DNA of 64,000 bases, taken from assembly GCA_964537825.1 (NCBI GenBank), contig CAZIDL010000003.1:9810-73809 (forward strand), in the 5' to 3' direction. Source of the stretch: CAZIDL01 sp964537825 (lineage in GTDB: Bacteria; Bacteroidota; Bacteroidia; Flavobacteriales_D; CAYVSK01). Position numbers and translations under genes: made by a program. This document shows, piece by piece, positions 26,704 through 35,469 of the stretch. Numbering within the stretch: position 1 is the stretch's first letter; each line of letters starts with the position of its first letter. The notes under the pieces are model-generated. The model was not told the origin of the DNA and ran no database searches. It saw only the letters and a program-made list of their open reading frames with translations.

Positions 26704-27432
26704 CTATTTACCCACTTCGGTAGGTTCAGCTTCTGAGATCCGCTGCGGAAACTTTTGACGGACCGCTTTAATGTACTTCTGATGTTTGACGTTGCTGGGA
26801 TCCAATTCGTCGTGCGAGTCGAACCGTTGGAATGCCGGGTCGTTCTTGACCAATTCGTTCCGGAGTTCGTTGATAGCGGCCGCTAATTCGTTCTGAACCT
26901 GGATGTACATATCGTAAGACGTTCCCCGGTCGTTCCGCAAAGAGATGAGCGCGTCCTTAGGGATCGTTTTGAACTTGCCCATCAATTCCACGGCCTTCTT
27001 CCGCTCCTTCCATTTCTTCAACTCCATTTTGATGGGCTGTTTATCGCTCTCATCCGCTTGTGCCAGCTTTGACTCCAGGGAGGAGATCTTTTGCTTGCAC
27101 TTTTCCATGGTTACGACCTGGAGCTTCGGAAGGTCTTTGCTGTTCGTAGGATTCGTGAAGAAGCGTTTGGTGGCTTCCTTGAGCTGGGATAGGTTCATGA
27201 GCTCTTCCTCCACGAGCAATTGATCCTGCCGATTCACCTTCACCTTGAAAATGTTCCGCTCCGTCACATCAGGGGGGTCGACCTCCTCGGTGGGTGGTGG
27301 TAATTGCCGAAGGATCCCCTCGTCCATGTCCATAGTGGTCGTCACGAGGAAAAAGATGAGGAGCAGAAATGCGATGTCGGCCATAGGGCCGGCGTTCACA
27401 TCCCCGGGACCTTCTCTTCTCTTCCGGCTCAT
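26704..27432 (-). CDS. exbD: ExbD/TolR-family protein with enlarged periplasmic domain
   Basis: The N-terminal helix carries the ExbD motif with conserved Asp (MADIAFLLLIFFLVTTTMD, followed by a Pro-rich LPPP). The total length of 242 residues is about 100 more than a classic ExbD. The extra part lies in the periplasmic domain as a charged, helix-rich insert at about residues 100-180. Paired long and short ExbD copies next to one ExbB are known in Bacteroidota. The gene is 3 bases downstream of the small membrane protein gene and 21 bases upstream of the shorter exbD. Confidence 0.9.
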   Translation of the reverse strand: MSRKRREGPGDVNAGPMADIAFLLLIFFLVTTTMDMDEGILRQLPPPTEEVDPPDVTERNIFKVKVNRQDQLLVEEELMNLSQLKEATKRFFTNPTNSKDLPKLQVVTMEKCKQKISSLESKLAQADESDKQPIKMELKKWKERKKAVELMGKFKTIPKDALISLRNDRGTSYDMYIQVQNELAAAINELRNELVKNDPAFQRFDSHDELDPSNVKHQKYIKAVRQKFPQRISEAEPTEVGK

Positions 27433-27435
27433 GGT

Positions 27436-27885
27436 CTAGCTTTTGCTTCCTTTGATGAGGCGAGCGACTTCCGATACGATGATGGCCAGGATGGCCAGCC
27501 CGAGGAAAACATAGATCGCGATGATCCCTCCTCCGATGACCTGTGACTGGGAAGCAGAGATCTCGTAAAAGTCCGCTCCATGGGTGGATGCCATGTTGTA
27601 GGCTATCAGCAGGATCCCGCCGAAGATCAGAACACCGACCAAAGAAGGCAGGGAACGCTTGAAGTTCACCACGAACTGATAAAGCGTAAAGAGAACGGCG
27701 CCTCCACCGCAGATGGCCACTGCTATGTAAGCCACTTGAAGCGCATAGCTCACTTGTTCCCCTTGGTTGCCGACGATGTCCTGGCCTGTGATGATGAAAG
27801 CCGCAAGCGCCCCTCCGAGCAAGACGAGCGCCGTCTTCAGGAGGTTCAGGACCATCTTGAGATTGCGATACTCCATAGCGATCAC
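27436..27885 (-). CDS. small multi-pass membrane protein in the ExbBD cluster
   Basis: 149 residues with about four membrane segments (roughly 11-34, 45-66, 76-96 and 115-141). No family name comes to mind. It starts in a 4-base overlap with the exbB stop and is followed 3 bases later by exbD. It is therefore almost certainly part of the complex or made together with it. A second Met four residues in (MEYRNLK) is an alternative start. Confidence 0.82.
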   Translation of the reverse strand: MIAMEYRNLKMVLNLLKTALVLLGGALAAFIITGQDIVGNQGEQVSYALQVAYIAVAICGGGAVLFTLYQFVVNFKRSLPSLVGVLIFGGILLIAYNMASTHGADFYEISASQSQVIGGGIIAIYVFLGLAILAIIVSEVARLIKGSKS

Positions 27886-28772
27886 TGATCGTTTTGACGA
27901 CTAGCGATGTTGTGCTTGACCAAGAGGTCAACGAGCGAGATGGAGGCATCTTCCATGTCGTTCACCATGCTGTCGACCTTCGAAACGATGTAGTTGTAGA
28001 AGATCTGAAGGAGGATCCCCACCATGAGACCGGAGACCGTCGTGATCAAGGCCTTCTGAATACCCGAGGCGACGATCTGGGGGGAAATATTGTTCTGCTG
28101 AGCGATGTTGTCGAATGCTTCGATCATGCCGAAGACCGTTCCCATAAATCCGAGCATCGGAGCGATCGCGATGAAGAGTTGGATCCAGGAGAGCCCTTTC
28201 TCCAGCAATCCCATCTGAACCCCTCCGTAGGATATTACCGATTTTTCTACCACATCAACCCCTTCGTGGGAGCGATCCAGTCCTTGATAGAAGATGCTTG
28301 CGATCGGGCCTTTGGTCTGTCGGCAGACCTTTTTGGCCTCTTCTACCCCTCCGCTGGCTAAAGCACTCTCGATGCGGTTGAGAAGCTTCTCCGTATTGGT
28401 AGTGGATACGTTCAGGTAGATGATCCTTTCTATCGAGAGGGCGAGCCCGACGATCAGGCAAAGAAGAACGAAGGCCATGAAACGAGGGCCTCCTTCGATG
28501 AACTTGTTCTTGATGACCTGATGGATCGTCTCTTCCTTTTTCACTTTCTTGTCGCCTTCCTTTCCGGAGTCAGCCATAGCTGCACCGCTCGTATCGCTAG
28601 CGCTGGTGTCCTGGGAGGCCATGGCACTATCGCTGGAAGCCGTGTCGCTCGCTGCAGCGGTCGTATCCTCCTGGTTGCCTGTGGTATCTTGAGCGACCAC
28701 TGGTCGTGCAGGAAGGAGGGATAAGAAAAGGAGGATCGCTGGGATCGATGAAAGGAACTGCTTGGTCTTCAT
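27882..28772 (-). CDS. exbB: MotA/TolQ/ExbB proton-channel family protein
   Basis: A cleavable-looking N-terminal signal (about residues 1-27) and a low-complexity Thr/Ser/Asp/Ala stretch (about 28-80) precede the ExbB core. The core has TM1 near residues 100-115 and the paired C-terminal helices (MLGFMGTVFGMIEAF and VVSGLMVGILLQIFYNYIV). ExbB pentamers surround ExbD helices and convert proton flow into mechanical work on outer-membrane partners. This long periplasmic N-terminal extension is seen in Bacteroidota ExbB. It is the first gene of a four-gene minus-strand cluster and lies just downstream of tRNA-Ser, so read-through from the tRNA promoter is possible. Confidence 0.92.
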   Translation of the reverse strand: MKTKQFLSSIPAILLFLSLLPARPVVAQDTTGNQEDTTAAASDTASSDSAMASQDTSASDTSGAAMADSGKEGDKKVKKEETIHQVIKNKFIEGGPRFMAFVLLCLIVGLALSIERIIYLNVSTTNTEKLLNRIESALASGGVEEAKKVCRQTKGPIASIFYQGLDRSHEGVDVVEKSVISYGGVQMGLLEKGLSWIQLFIAIAPMLGFMGTVFGMIEAFDNIAQQNNISPQIVASGIQKALITTVSGLMVGILLQIFYNYIVSKVDSMVNDMEDASISLVDLLVKHNIASRQNDQ

Positions 28773-28819
28773 TTTATGCGGATTTTGCTGGAACAGGTTC
28801 TTCGCTGCATTTCAGCATG

Positions 28820-28908
28820 CGGAGAGAGAGGGATTCGAACCCTCGATACCCCGTGAAGGGTATACACGCTTTCCAGGCGTGCGCCTTCGACCGCTCGGCC
28901 ATCTCTCC
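28820..28908 (-). tRNA. tRNA-Ser (anticodon GGA)
   Basis: On the minus strand a complete class II tRNA can be folded. The 7-bp acceptor stem is GGAGAGA/TCTCTCC. The D-arm contains AGCGGTCGAAGGC, and the anticodon stem-loop is CACGC-CTGGAAA-GCGTG with anticodon GGA. A long variable arm is typical of serine tRNAs, and the T-arm is GAGGG-TTCGAAT-CCCTC. The discriminator base is G, as expected for Ser. CCA is not encoded. A good promoter lies 41-71 bases upstream (28949-28979). Confidence 0.97.
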
Positions 28909-28948
28909 GTTCCACGTCCCGGACTGTGCCCAGCCCTTGGACGGCTGC

Positions 28949-28979
28949 CAAAAGTAATAAAAAGCACGGGATGTCAAAA
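28949..28979 (-). promoter_or_regulatory. promoter of tRNA-Ser
   Basis: Read on the minus strand, TTTTG (28979-28975) is followed after 18 bases by TACTTTTG (28956-28949), a full match to the TAnnTTTG -7 box. Transcription would start about 34 bases before the mature tRNA. This is one of the best promoter matches in the window. Confidence 0.6.
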
Positions 28980-28997
28980 CATAGCGCTTTTGCGTTC

Positions 28998-30053
28998 TCA
29001 TCCCTTGGGATCAGCGGATGATGCGGGGGTTAGCTCTCCCCGAAGCGGTTCAGCTAGTCGTTCCCTCAAAGTTGCTGGCGAGGGATCATCCCCCAGAAGC
29101 ACCATCGATTTCGTAACAGCGGCTTCAAGGGTCATGTCCCTTCCTTCGATCACACCGCTCCGCTCCAGCTCAGCACTGGCTTCGTAATAACCTTGCAAGG
29201 AAGGTCCTGCCCGGCATTGGGTGATATTGAGCACAGTGAGCCCTCCTTCGATAGCTGCTTCCACCCGTTCGCGGAACCATGGAAAGGTCGGCGCATTGCC
29301 GGCCCCGAAGGTCTGAAGCACCAACACCTTCAACCCTGATGCGGTGAGCACTCGTTCCACGTCCTGCTTCCGGATGCCGGGGAAAAGGGTCAGAATACTG
29401 ATAGCATCCCCGAGCGACGGTCGCACCCGGAAAGGTCCTTTGGGTAACGGTAAAACGTATTCCCGATGGATCTGGATCCGGACACCGACCGTTCCAAGCG
29501 AGGGGTGGTTGTCCGAGCGAAATGCATCGAAATGTTCCGCATTGAACTTGTAGGTTCGGTTCCCGCGCAGTAGTTTGGACTCGAAATAGATCGCTACTTC
29601 AGGTACGAGCGGCACCCCGTCCTCATAACTTGAAGCGATCTCGATGGCGGTTAAAAGGTTCTCCTTAGCGTCCGTTCGAAGGATCTCCATCGGCAATTGA
29701 GATCCCGTTAGGATAACAGGTTTCCCTAATCCCTCGAACATGAAACTGAGGGCGGAGGCCGTGTAGGCCATGGTATCGGTCCCGTGAAGGATCACAAAGC
29801 CATCGAAGGCCTCGTACTGCCTTTCGATGATAGCCGCCAACTCCTTCCACACTTCAGGGGTCATGTCCGAAGAGTCGATCGGCTCTTCAAAAGCATGACT
29901 GTCGAGCGTGAGATCGAGCTTATCGAGTTCGGGGACCTGGGCTCGCAGTTCACTCAGTTGGGCGGGTCGCAGGGTCCCGCTCTCGGGGTCCCTGGTCATC
30001 CCGATCGTTCCACCGGTATAGATGAGCAGGACCGATCGCTGCTTCCCCATCAA
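28998..30053 (-). CDS. ansA: type I L-asparaginase
   Basis: Cytoplasmic asparaginase of the bacterial type I family, hydrolysing L-asparagine to aspartate and ammonia. Both catalytic threonine motifs are present: YTGGTIG with the nucleophile region at T13-T16, and LHGTDTMAY with T92/D93. There is no signal peptide, which argues for type I rather than the periplasmic type II enzyme. 351 residues. The start overlaps the tatD stop by 4 bases (ATGA), so the two minus-strand genes are coupled. Confidence 0.94.
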   Translation of the reverse strand: MMGKQRSVLLIYTGGTIGMTRDPESGTLRPAQLSELRAQVPELDKLDLTLDSHAFEEPIDSSDMTPEVWKELAAIIERQYEAFDGFVILHGTDTMAYTASALSFMFEGLGKPVILTGSQLPMEILRTDAKENLLTAIEIASSYEDGVPLVPEVAIYFESKLLRGNRTYKFNAEHFDAFRSDNHPSLGTVGVRIQIHREYVLPLPKGPFRVRPSLGDAISILTLFPGIRKQDVERVLTASGLKVLVLQTFGAGNAPTFPWFRERVEAAIEGGLTVLNITQCRAGPSLQGYYEASAELERSGVIEGRDMTLEAAVTKSMVLLGDDPSPATLRERLAEPLRGELTPASSADPKG

Positions 30054-30820
30054 ATACCGAAAAGGTCGCGCGAATTCTCCGTGGTGACCTCCGCTATTTC
30101 CTTGGGAGTGGTCCCGTGAACTTCTGCCATCCGTTCTGCGATGTGGAGCAAATAAGAGGATTCGTTCCGGTCACCGCGGTTCGGATCAGGAGCCAGGTAA
30201 GGAGCATCGGTCTCCAGGACCATGTGGTCCAGCCCGATCTTTTCTACTACGCCGTCCAGCTCGGCATTCTTGAAGGTCAGGATCCCTCCGATACCTATGA
30301 GAAATCCCCCGAGGGCGATAATATCCTCAGCATCCTCCAGGTCACCGGTGAAGCAATGAAATACCCCCTTCAGCGAGGCGTCGTTCATTTCCTCTACGAT
30401 ATCGAAGGTCTCTCGGAAGGAATTTCGGACGTGGATCACGATGGGAAGGCCATGGGCTTTTGCCAGGTCGATCTGACGCCGAAAGGCCTGTCGCTGCTCT
30501 TCAGCATAAGTGCTGTCCCAGTAAAAGTCCAGCCCGATCTCGCCGACCGCACAATATCCGCCTTTGTCTAGTTCCTCTTCTACGTGCTCGATGGCCTTTT
30601 CCCATTTATCATCGACCGATCCCGGATGGAGGCCCATCATGGGAAAGCAATTGTCCGGATAAGCTTCGGCGAGGGCATTCATCTTTTCAGTGGTCGTAGG
30701 ATCGATGTTCGGGAGAAAGATCCTTTCAACCCCTGCTTTGAAAGCCCTTTGGAGCATTTCATCCCGATCCTCTGCGAATTCATCTGCATAGAGGTGGGCA
30801 TGGGTGTCCGTGAGCATCAT
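30050..30820 (-). CDS. tatD: TatD-family metal-dependent hydrolase/DNase
   Basis: A TIM-barrel metallo-hydrolase of the TatD/YcfH family. The first metal-binding motif DTHAHL is at residues 5-10, GEIGLDFYWD gives the Glu ligand, HCFTGD a further ligand and LETDAPYL the last Asp. Members act as 3'-5' exonucleases on DNA or remove damaged ends. 256 residues, normal length. A second Met directly follows the first. Co-directional and overlapping with ansA. Confidence 0.93.
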   Translation of the reverse strand: MMLTDTHAHLYADEFAEDRDEMLQRAFKAGVERIFLPNIDPTTTEKMNALAEAYPDNCFPMMGLHPGSVDDKWEKAIEHVEEELDKGGYCAVGEIGLDFYWDSTYAEEQRQAFRRQIDLAKAHGLPIVIHVRNSFRETFDIVEEMNDASLKGVFHCFTGDLEDAEDIIALGGFLIGIGGILTFKNAELDGVVEKIGLDHMVLETDAPYLAPDPNRGDRNESSYLLHIAERMAEVHGTTPKEIAEVTTENSRDLFGI

Positions 30821-30929
30821 GGAGCGATCTTGATCTTGGTTTTAAAGAAAGACTGAAGCGTATAAGGTGGGTCCTGATCTTGGAAGCTACGCTATATTGG
30901 CCCCGAAAATAGGAGATCGTAAGGGATCC

Positions 30930-31934
30930 GTGAAAAAAGTCCTCTTCATAAGGTTCAGTTCGATCGGTGATATCGTCCTCACAACACCCTTGATAAGGGT
31001 GTTGAAAGGATCCTATCAGGAACCCGTCGAGTTGCATTTCCTCCTAAAAGGCCATTTCCGGGAGATCCTTCGCCATCACCCCAAAGTGGACCGGATCCAT
31101 AGTTGGGAGAAGGGAAAGGAACAGGAACTGCTTCGGGAACTCAGGCAGGAAGGTTTTGACCATGTTGTCGACCTGCAGCGGAGCCTTCGTTCCCTTAGGA
31201 TCCGCGCTCTTCTGAAACGTCCCACCTCCACCTTTCCCAAGCTGAACAAGGAGAAATGGATGCTCGTGAACCTCGGCATCGATCAGCTTCCGGACCTTCA
31301 CGTGGTCGACCGCTACTTTCGTGCGCTCCGTGTCTTTGGATTGAATAACGATGAAAGGGGACTGGACTATTTCATTCCCCCCGAAGAAGAGATCTCCCCT
31401 GAAAAGTTCGGGGCACAGGCTGGGGACCCCTTTGTCAGCTTTTCCATCGGTGGGGCTCATGCGACCAAGCAGCTTCCCGAGGAGCGGATCGTGGAGCTTT
31501 GTCGCCGCATCGACCTACCTGTCCTTCTCCTGGGGGGAAAGGAGGACCGGGAACGGGGTGCTCGTATCGCAGGAGCTAGTGGAGCTGGCGTTGTGGATCT
31601 GACCGGGCAGCTCAGTATTTCGGGATCCGCTTCCCTCATCCGCCAGAGCGCTGCTGTTCTTACACACGATACGGGGATGATGCATATTGCAGCAGCCTTT
31701 AAAAGGCCGATCCTTTCCTTTTGGGGGAACACGGTCCCGGCGTTCGGTATGACCCCCTATATGCCCGGTTATGAAGATCGCTCTCATATTTTCGAGGTGA
31801 AGGGGCTTTCCTGTCGGCCTTGTTCCAAACTTGGTCATCCGGCTTGCCCCAAGGAACATTTCCGCTGCATGTGGGGTATCGATCCGGAACAAGTACTGAA
31901 AACCCTCGATCAGGTGATACGAAAAGGCGAGTGA
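30930..31934 (+). CDS. glycosyltransferase family 9 (heptosyltransferase-like)
   Basis: The N-terminal signature KKVLFIRFSSIGDIVLTTP and the C-terminal half motif LTHDTGMMHIAAA with SFWGNTVP identify an ADP-heptose:LPS heptosyltransferase-like GT9 enzyme. It would add heptose to inner core sugars at the cytoplasmic face. The GTG at 30930 is chosen as start (334 residues). It lies directly before the beta1 strand as in homologues and has an AAGGG 5 bases upstream; the longer frame from 30867 adds an unrelated leader. Together with RfaE2 and KdsB it points to a heptose/Kdo core. Confidence 0.9.
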   Translation: MKKVLFIRFSSIGDIVLTTPLIRVLKGSYQEPVELHFLLKGHFREILRHHPKVDRIHSWEKGKEQELLRELRQEGFDHVVDLQRSLRSLRIRALLKRPTSTFPKLNKEKWMLVNLGIDQLPDLHVVDRYFRALRVFGLNNDERGLDYFIPPEEEISPEKFGAQAGDPFVSFSIGGAHATKQLPEERIVELCRRIDLPVLLLGGKEDRERGARIAGASGAGVVDLTGQLSISGSASLIRQSAAVLTHDTGMMHIAAAFKRPILSFWGNTVPAFGMTPYMPGYEDRSHIFEVKGLSCRPCSKLGHPACPKEHFRCMWGIDPEQVLKTLDQVIRKGE

Positions 31935-31940
31935 AGTTCC

Positions 31941-32453
31941 TTACTGGAACATCGCCTTGATCTCGGTCGCTTGTTCCGGTTTGATCTTTCCTGCAAGAAG
32001 AAGGCTTAATTGCCGCCGCTGAAGAGCATCCTGATAGCGCTGTTTTTCCTCCTCGGTCTCTGGTAACAGCTGCGGCACTTCGATCGGGTCCCCCATTTGA
32101 TCCACCGCCACGAAGATGTAGTTCGCTTCGTTGCACTTTTTCTGTTCCCCGGTCCGATGGTGTTCCACCCACACCTCGATGAAGACCTCCATCGAAGAAG
32201 TGAATGCACGGGAGACCTTTGCTTCAAGGGTCACGATGTCTCCGAGTGCGATGGAATGCTGAAAGGAAACGTTGTTGACCGAAGCTGTAACGACCACTCG
32301 CTTGCAATGGCGATGAGCTGATATGGCCGCCGTAACGTCCATCCAATTGAGGAGCTGTCCTCCCATTAGATTCCCCAGCACGTTGGTCTCGTTCGGGAGC
32401 ACGATATGGCTGGAGGAGGCATAACTTGCCCGGGCTGGTTTCTCTTTTTCCAT
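31941..32453 (-). CDS. acyl-CoA thioesterase, hotdog fold
   Basis: A hotdog-fold thioesterase of the YciA/BACH type, hydrolysing acyl-CoA to free acid and CoA. Recognisable parts are LPNETNVLGNLMGGQLLNWMD near residues 19-39 (with the active-site Asn/Asp region) and a central helix ending in AAISAHRH. The tail beyond residue 130 is Glu/Gln-rich and helical. At 170 residues it matches Bacteroidota members. The gene ends 6 bases from the GT9 stop (convergent) and is divergent from the HemJ-like gene. Confidence 0.9.
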   Translation of the reverse strand: MEKEKPARASYASSSHIVLPNETNVLGNLMGGQLLNWMDVTAAISAHRHCKRVVVTASVNNVSFQHSIALGDIVTLEAKVSRAFTSSMEVFIEVWVEHHRTGEQKKCNEANYIFVAVDQMGDPIEVPQLLPETEEEKQRYQDALQRRQLSLLLAGKIKPEQATEIKAMFQ

Positions 32454-32527
32454 AGCGAGCCCGAAGGAAGCTGAAATTTCCCGATCCGCCCCTTCTTCTT
32501 TAACTTGCAGCCGCTTAACCTTCGCTC

Positions 32528-33130
32528 ATGAGCTACGAGGTCCTGAAAGCCCTTCACATCATCTTCGTGGTCACCTGGTTCTCCGGACTCTTCTACATGG
32601 TCAGGCTTTTCGTCTACCATCGTGAATCCTACGATGAGGACGAATTCAGCCAGCGGGTCCTTCAGCAGCAGTACAAAGTGATGGAGAAGCGCCTATGGTA
32701 CGGGATCGCATGGCCTTCCATGGTGCTCGCCCTCTTTTTCGGCATTTGGATGCTGATCGAGCGCCCCGCCCTGTTGGGTCGACCGTTCATGCATCTCAAG
32801 CTGGGCATGGTATTTCTCCTCATGCTCTATCATGTCCTGGACCATTACCTCTTCCTCCTGTTTCAAAAGGATCGGGTCCGGTATTCAGGTTTCAAGCTTC
32901 GGATCTGGAACGAGGTTGCGACCATCTTCCTCGTTTCCATCGTCTTCATCGTGGTACTCCGCGACAGCATCGATTGGCTTTGGGGGACCTTAGGGATATT
33001 GATCTTTGCCCTGGCCTTGTATCTGGCCGTTCTGCTTTATCGTCGGATCAGAGGCGGGAAAGGTGCAGGAAGTACTAGCGGACCGGATCAGAAAGGAGAA
33101 AAAGGAACGACCGATGTTACGGAAAGGTGA
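32528..33130 (+). CDS. hemJ: HemJ/CopD-family membrane protein (protoporphyrinogen oxidase candidate)
   Basis: An integral membrane protein with an early conserved His (ALHIIFVVTWFSGLFYMVRL, H10) and a second His/Lys motif (FMHLKLGMVFLLMLYHVLDHY). Both are features of the HemJ/UPF0093 family that oxidises protoporphyrinogen IX in bacteria without HemG or HemY. About five membrane helices. A hydrophilic Gly/Lys/Glu-rich tail of about 25 residues extends it to 200 residues, longer than many HemJ proteins. The peroxiredoxin gene starts inside its last codons. A CopD-type role is the alternative. Confidence 0.8.
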   Translation: MSYEVLKALHIIFVVTWFSGLFYMVRLFVYHRESYDEDEFSQRVLQQQYKVMEKRLWYGIAWPSMVLALFFGIWMLIERPALLGRPFMHLKLGMVFLLMLYHVLDHYLFLLFQKDRVRYSGFKLRIWNEVATIFLVSIVFIVVLRDSIDWLWGTLGILIFALALYLAVLLYRRIRGGKGAGSTSGPDQKGEKGTTDVTER

Positions 33131-33578
33131 TCATGCACCGGATATCAGCCTGACCGATGAGAGCGGGGAATGGGTCGTTCTTTCAGAGCTCTGGGAGAGC
33201 TCGATGCTCGTGCTCTTCTTTTATCCAAAGGATCATACGCTCGGTTGTGCGCAGGAAGCCTGTGCTTTCAGAGATGGTTATACGGAGCTTCGTGAGGCGG
33301 GGGCTGAGGTGATAGGGGTCAGTGCTGACGATGCGAGTTCTCACAGGCGGTTCCGGAAAGAGCACAGCTTGCCTTACCGCTTGCTGAGCGATGATAAAGG
33401 CGAAGCCCGAAAAGCCTTTGGGGTCGGAAAGAGCATGGGGGTATTACCGGCCCGGGTCACCTTTGTTATCGATCGGGAAGGGAAGGTCCGTTCGGTCCTT
33501 AATTCCCAGTTCCAATTCCGGAAACACTTCAGGAGAGCTCTTCGGACGGTGCAAGAGTTGAAGGCTCAGGGCCAGTGA
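33114..33578 (+). CDS. bcp: peroxiredoxin, BCP/PrxQ type
   Basis: A thiol peroxidase reducing hydrogen and organic peroxides. The active site reads PKDHTLGCAQEACAF, satisfying PxxxTxxC with the peroxidatic Cys, and the resolving Cys lies five residues later as in BCP-type enzymes. The usual TPGC is TLGC here. The start at 33114 (MLRKGDHAPDI) gives 154 residues, the family norm. It overlaps the hemJ end by 17 bases in another frame. Its 3' end overlaps the convergent HU-SPOR gene by 13 bases. Confidence 0.92.
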   Translation: MLRKGDHAPDISLTDESGEWVVLSELWESSMLVLFFYPKDHTLGCAQEACAFRDGYTELREAGAEVIGVSADDASSHRRFRKEHSLPYRLLSDDKGEARKAFGVGKSMGVLPARVTFVIDREGKVRSVLNSQFQFRKHFRRALRTVQELKAQGQ

Positions 33579-34636
33579 AGGAGCCAGGCCTTTGGCATGG
33601 TCCCACGGGCTTTTGTCAATCCCTCCAGCGCGTTCTCCTTTTCTGAATAAGCATCGAAAGCTACCACGTGAAGGCCGTTGCGCTTGCGGTCCAGGATCCG
33701 AGCAGGGAAGCCGTTCCGTTCCAGCCGCTTGACCCTTCCTTTCGCATTCGCCTTCACTTCGAAACACCCTCCAACGACGAAGTAAGAAGCCCGTTCGTCT
33801 TTGGATGCTTTTTCGTTCTCCGCCACGGCCGTGTTGTCCCGGACCACCATGTAATCACGTCCATCCGGTTCCAAGCGGAATCTGAAGGGAAGTTCCTTTT
33901 CCTCCTTTTCAGGGAAGTCCACCGTGAATGAGGGAAAAGAGCTTTCATTTCGGGGGACGTAGTGGGCTTCTTCGCTGTTACCGATCCAAAAGAGCTCGGA
34001 AAAGTTGGCCCCCTCTTGCAGTACTTTCATCCGGATCGCTCCGAATCCAATGACCAAGAGCAAAGGGATCACCACGGCTGCGATCCGTTTCAAGGGCATT
34101 CCTGTGCTGATCATAGGTCCCCTTCTCTCCTCCTTCTTCTCTTCTTCTTCGAAGGGAGGCTTCTTTTCTCTTTCTTCTTGCTCATCCCTATCTTTTTCAG
34201 GGATGGGGGTCATTTTCCTTACAGGCCGAACGTAAAAGCTCGGGAGCCCATACCCGGATGGTTCGAGCTCCGGTTCGGGGTCGGGTTCGAAGTGGGTCCG
34301 GTCCTCTTCATCCCGATAAAGGATCCCGATCCCTTCAAGTTCGATACGCCCGAAGCGGTGAAGGCTCTCTTTCCATTCATCGGCTGCTTCCCGGATCCTT
34401 CTTTTGGCGTTCTCGAAATCGGTCCCTTCCGTTCTTAGGATCTGTTCGGCCAGGAGTCCGTCCTCCTTATCGAGGCTTTGGTTGAAAGAGAGGGTGCAGG
34501 AAGGGGGAAGGAAGAGGTCCCGGTCGCGATCGATACGGGCAGGGACCCGCTCCTTTACAAAACCACCGAAACCTGGGATAAAGGCCCGGTCGTGGTCTCT
34601 CAGGAGCGTACGGATATGGGTGGAAAGTTCTTCCAT
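33566..34636 (-). CDS. HU-domain/SPOR-domain bitopic membrane protein
   Basis: Three parts are visible. The N-terminal region (about residues 1-125) resembles the Bacteroidota HU-like domain, with IPGFGGFVKE near residue 20. A Glu/Pro/Lys-rich linker is followed by one membrane helix at about 177-198. The C-terminal SPOR domain (about 282-356, YFVVGGCFEVKANA and VVAFDAYSEKENA) faces the periplasm. SPOR domains bind denuded peptidoglycan at division sites; HU domains bind DNA. The combination may link nucleoid and septum, which is an inference. kdsB ends 14 bases upstream of its start. Confidence 0.85.
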   Translation of the reverse strand: MEELSTHIRTLLRDHDRAFIPGFGGFVKERVPARIDRDRDLFLPPSCTLSFNQSLDKEDGLLAEQILRTEGTDFENAKRRIREAADEWKESLHRFGRIELEGIGILYRDEEDRTHFEPDPEPELEPSGYGLPSFYVRPVRKMTPIPEKDRDEQEEREKKPPFEEEEKKEERRGPMISTGMPLKRIAAVVIPLLLVIGFGAIRMKVLQEGANFSELFWIGNSEEAHYVPRNESSFPSFTVDFPEKEEKELPFRFRLEPDGRDYMVVRDNTAVAENEKASKDERASYFVVGGCFEVKANAKGRVKRLERNGFPARILDRKRNGLHVVAFDAYSEKENALEGLTKARGTMPKAWLLHWP

Positions 34637-34650
34637 AGCTTCCTTACAAA

Positions 34651-35406
34651 TTAAGCGGATCCGTACTCATCCATCCCATTCTCTTGCCGAACTTCTTTCC
34701 GCGCCCGTTCAAGGTCCGAAGGGTCATCGATACCGGAATGATGGCTCTTGCTTAGGGCGACATATACGTTGTATCCGTGCTCGAGCCAGCGCAATTGCTC
34801 CAATCCTTCTATCTGTTCCAAAGGGGTTCGTTCGAGGCTGGTTATTTCTTGAAGGATATGAGCGCGAAAGGCATAGATCCCGATGTGTTGGTAAAAGCCT
34901 TTTCCGGTATTGTTCCGGTCGTAAGGAAGGGGGCTCCTTGAAAAGTAGAGGGACCGTCCGTCGGGAGCAAATACGACCTTGACCCGGTTGGGATCCTCGA
35001 ATGCCTCTTGGTCCGCATTTCGGCATGCTAGGGTGCCTATCCCCGGTCCGGGATCCTCGAAGAGGGATGCCAGGCGGTCGATCTGTTCCGGTAAAATAAA
35101 AGGTTCGTCGCCCTGGACGTTGATAACAAGGTCCCAATCTTCTTTTTCACTGATCAGGGCTTCTGCGCTGCGCTCCGTGCCACTGTGATGGCCAGCCTGG
35201 GTCAGGACCGCTTCTCCTCCGATCCGCTCTACTTCTTTGCGGATCCGCTCATCGTCCGTGGCCACGATCATCCGATCCGTGCATTCAGCACTACGGCATC
35301 GCTCCATGGTCCGTTCCAATACTGTCTTGCCTTCTAAATCCGATAGGAGCTTCCCCGGGAAGCGTTGAGCTTCGTAACGGGCAGGGATGATGATGAGCGT
35401 TTTCAT
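34651..35406 (-). CDS. kdsB: 3-deoxy-manno-octulosonate cytidylyltransferase
   Basis: CMP-Kdo synthetase, activating Kdo for lipid A-core assembly. The N-terminal IPARYEAQRFPGKLL holds the nucleotide-binding Arg/Lys, VINVQGDEPF the metal/CTP motif, and QHIGIYAFR the substrate region. 251 residues, full length. Transcribed away from dprA; the 63-base AT-rich gap between them must carry both promoters. The HU-SPOR gene follows in the same direction. Confidence 0.95.
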   Translation of the reverse strand: MKTLIIIPARYEAQRFPGKLLSDLEGKTVLERTMERCRSAECTDRMIVATDDERIRKEVERIGGEAVLTQAGHHSGTERSAEALISEKEDWDLVINVQGDEPFILPEQIDRLASLFEDPGPGIGTLACRNADQEAFEDPNRVKVVFAPDGRSLYFSRSPLPYDRNNTGKGFYQHIGIYAFRAHILQEITSLERTPLEQIEGLEQLRWLEHGYNVYVALSKSHHSGIDDPSDLERARKEVRQENGMDEYGSA

Positions 35407-35469
35407 TCTTTTTTTGTATAAAATTTACGAAATTCGCATTATCATATCAAGAACTGCTTTAAAAAGTCC

